A stretch of 7,123 nt of DNA from an uncultured Flammeovirgaceae bacterium (lineage in GTDB: Bacteria; Bacteroidota; Bacteroidia; Cytophagales; Cyclobacteriaceae), in the NCBI GenBank assembly GCA_946886805.1, contig CAMPJM010000204.1, positions 1 through 7,123 on the forward strand, in the 5' to 3' direction. The position numbers and the translations under genes were made by a program. Every line of letters starts with the position of its first letter. Position 1 is the stretch's first letter. Under the pieces are notes generated by a model. That model saw only the letters and a program-made list of their open reading frames with translations. It did not search any database and was not told the origin of the DNA. Below are positions 6,079 to 7,123 of this stretch, piece after piece.

Positions 6079-7123
6079 TCATGGGCAGCAAACTCCCGGC
6101 AGTGCTTTCAACACGTTGAAGTAGGAATTATAGCTTTCGTAAAATTGATGGTCCTTAAATAGGAGGGAAGTCTCGTTGTTGTAACGAAGCGCATTAACTG
6201 AGAAATTCTGCGATCCTGTTAATACTAAATTGGTTGCGACTCCTTTCCACATGCCCTCGATTAGCATGAATTTGGCATGAATATTAATACGTTGCTGGTC
6301 AGGGTCTTCCATATTATATACTTTTATAAAAGCACCCTTTTGTTCCAGTGTTTTTAGTCCTGAAAATACCTCCGGTCCTATACTGCTTTTTGTGATTACT
6401 TCTATTGTCGCCCCTTGAGTTAACAACTCATCAAGTTTTTCGACAATGTTTACCCTGGAATCCGACCAGCCTGACATGCCAATTTTAATAGTGGAAGCGC
6501 TGGGATCGGTGATATCATCTAAGAGCCCTATAATTGTATCATCACCATATGCCTCACCATTTTTTCTTTTCGGATAAAAATAAGCAGTAATCCCTGCTTC
6601 AGGGTCTTGGTATTCCCTATATTCAAAATCTTTCATGCCCCCCTCGGACAAAACCTGCATATCCTGCCAGTACTTAAGATAGGCCTGATATAGTCCTTCA
6701 TGCGATAAGACCACGGCATCCTGTATTCTCTCAGTGTCTGATTCTGTAAAATTATGCGAGGTTTGAAGAATCACATTTTCAATACGTCCCTCCTCTGTGC
6801 TTAGCTCCGAAAACAGGATAAATTTATTGTGATTGATGGCTATGGAACCTGCATCATTATCTACAGAGACAATTACAATTCCGTCGTCCAATCTATTGAG
6901 CATCGCCGAGTTTTTTAAAACCAAATCTTCATTATGACTACTCATATCAAACATGACATGTACACTTTCCGCTCGGCTATGGGCATGGTTTAACGCATCT
7001 ACCAGCGGTTTAAAATCCTGGAATGCATAAATGGATATGTAAATTGAGGCATTCGCCGGGGTAGCATCCACTAAACTAACGAGCTGATCGTAAATGGCAT
7101 AGGAAGGAACACCTTCCTTTATC
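6079..7123 (-). CDS. Phospholipase D (HKD) superfamily protein, two HKD motifs; N-terminus beyond the window
   Basis: The frame is open from the TGA at 6079-6081 to the right edge (347 visible residues starting IKEGVPSY), so the real start and any signal peptide lie outside. A GTG at 7071 is internal and should not be taken as the start, since coding-like sequence continues before it. Two PLD repeats are visible. The first has INHNKFILFS (His codon 6829-6831) followed by QTSHNFT; the second has NIHAKFMLIE (His codon 6277-6279) followed by TGSQNFS. The His-x-Lys pairs and the downstream Ser/Asn residues form the two-fold PLD active site, with one His as nucleophile and the other as acid. The final Asp of the HxKx4D consensus is Ser in the first and Glu in the second. 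The protein ends GVCCP. It may cleave phosphodiesters of phospholipids, but the superfamily also includes nucleases and transferases, so the substrate is open. Position as the first visible gene before an exported GDPD favours an exported phosphodiesterase. Confidence 0.85.
   Translation of the reverse strand, partial: IKEGVPSYAIYDQLVSLVDATPANASIYISIYAFQDFKPLVDALNHAHSRAESVHVMFDMSSHNEDLVLKNSAMLNRLDDGIVIVSVDNDAGSIAINHNKFILFSELSTEEGRIENVILQTSHNFTESDTERIQDAVVLSHEGLYQAYLKYWQDMQVLSEGGMKDFEYREYQDPEAGITAYFYPKRKNGEAYGDDTIIGLLDDITDPSASTIKIGMSGWSDSRVNIVEKLDELLTQGATIEVITKSSIGPEVFSGLKTLEQKGAFIKVYNMEDPDQQRINIHAKFMLIEGMWKGVATNLVLTGSQNFSVNALRYNNETSLLFKDHQFYESYNSYFNVLKALPGVCCP

Noticed and set aside
6079..7071. 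PLD-like gene starting at the GTG at 7071 as a complete 330-residue protein
   Set aside because: The frame continues open to the window edge with coding-like residues (KEGVPSYAIYDQL), and the GTG sits within the start of the first PLD repeat. The gene is partial.

Overview
The window looks like a piece of a Bacteroidota chromosome. The reasons are a GH97 glycoside hydrolase (a family found mostly in this phylum), a PafA-type alkaline phosphatase, lipoprotein-type signal peptides, very AT-rich gaps of about 38 bp between genes, and start codons without clear Shine-Dalgarno sequences. I cannot place it below phylum with confidence. An environmental or marine Cytophagales/Flavobacteriales-like organism would fit the sulfatase-plus-glycosidase content.

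All five genes lie on the minus strand, so transcription runs from the right end to the left end. In that order they are: a phospholipase D (HKD) superfamily protein whose N-terminus lies beyond the right edge; a glycerophosphodiester phosphodiesterase lipoprotein; a formylglycine-dependent S1 sulfatase; a GH97 glycosidase with the active-site pattern of the retaining alpha-galactosidase subgroup; and a PafA alkaline phosphatase whose last few residues lie beyond the left edge. Gaps are 39, 8-11, 104 and 38 bp. I see no terminator or convincing promoter between them, so a single operon is plausible. The 104 bp gap before the GH97 gene is the most likely place for an internal signal.

The four genes with visible N-termini all encode export signals, so this is a set of periplasmic or surface hydrolases. 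Between them they can break phosphodiester (PLD-like, GDPD), phosphomonoester (PafA), sulfate ester (sulfatase) and alpha-glycosidic (GH97) bonds. The simplest reading is a scavenging set for substrates that combine glycerol, phosphate, sulfate and alpha-galactose, such as polar glycolipid headgroups, galactosyl-glycerol derivatives or sulfated galactosides. The individual enzyme families are well known. The shared substrate is an inference from gene order. No SusC/SusD pair, regulator, transporter, RNA gene, mobile element or CRISPR array is visible, and no stretch over 300 bp lacks a gene.
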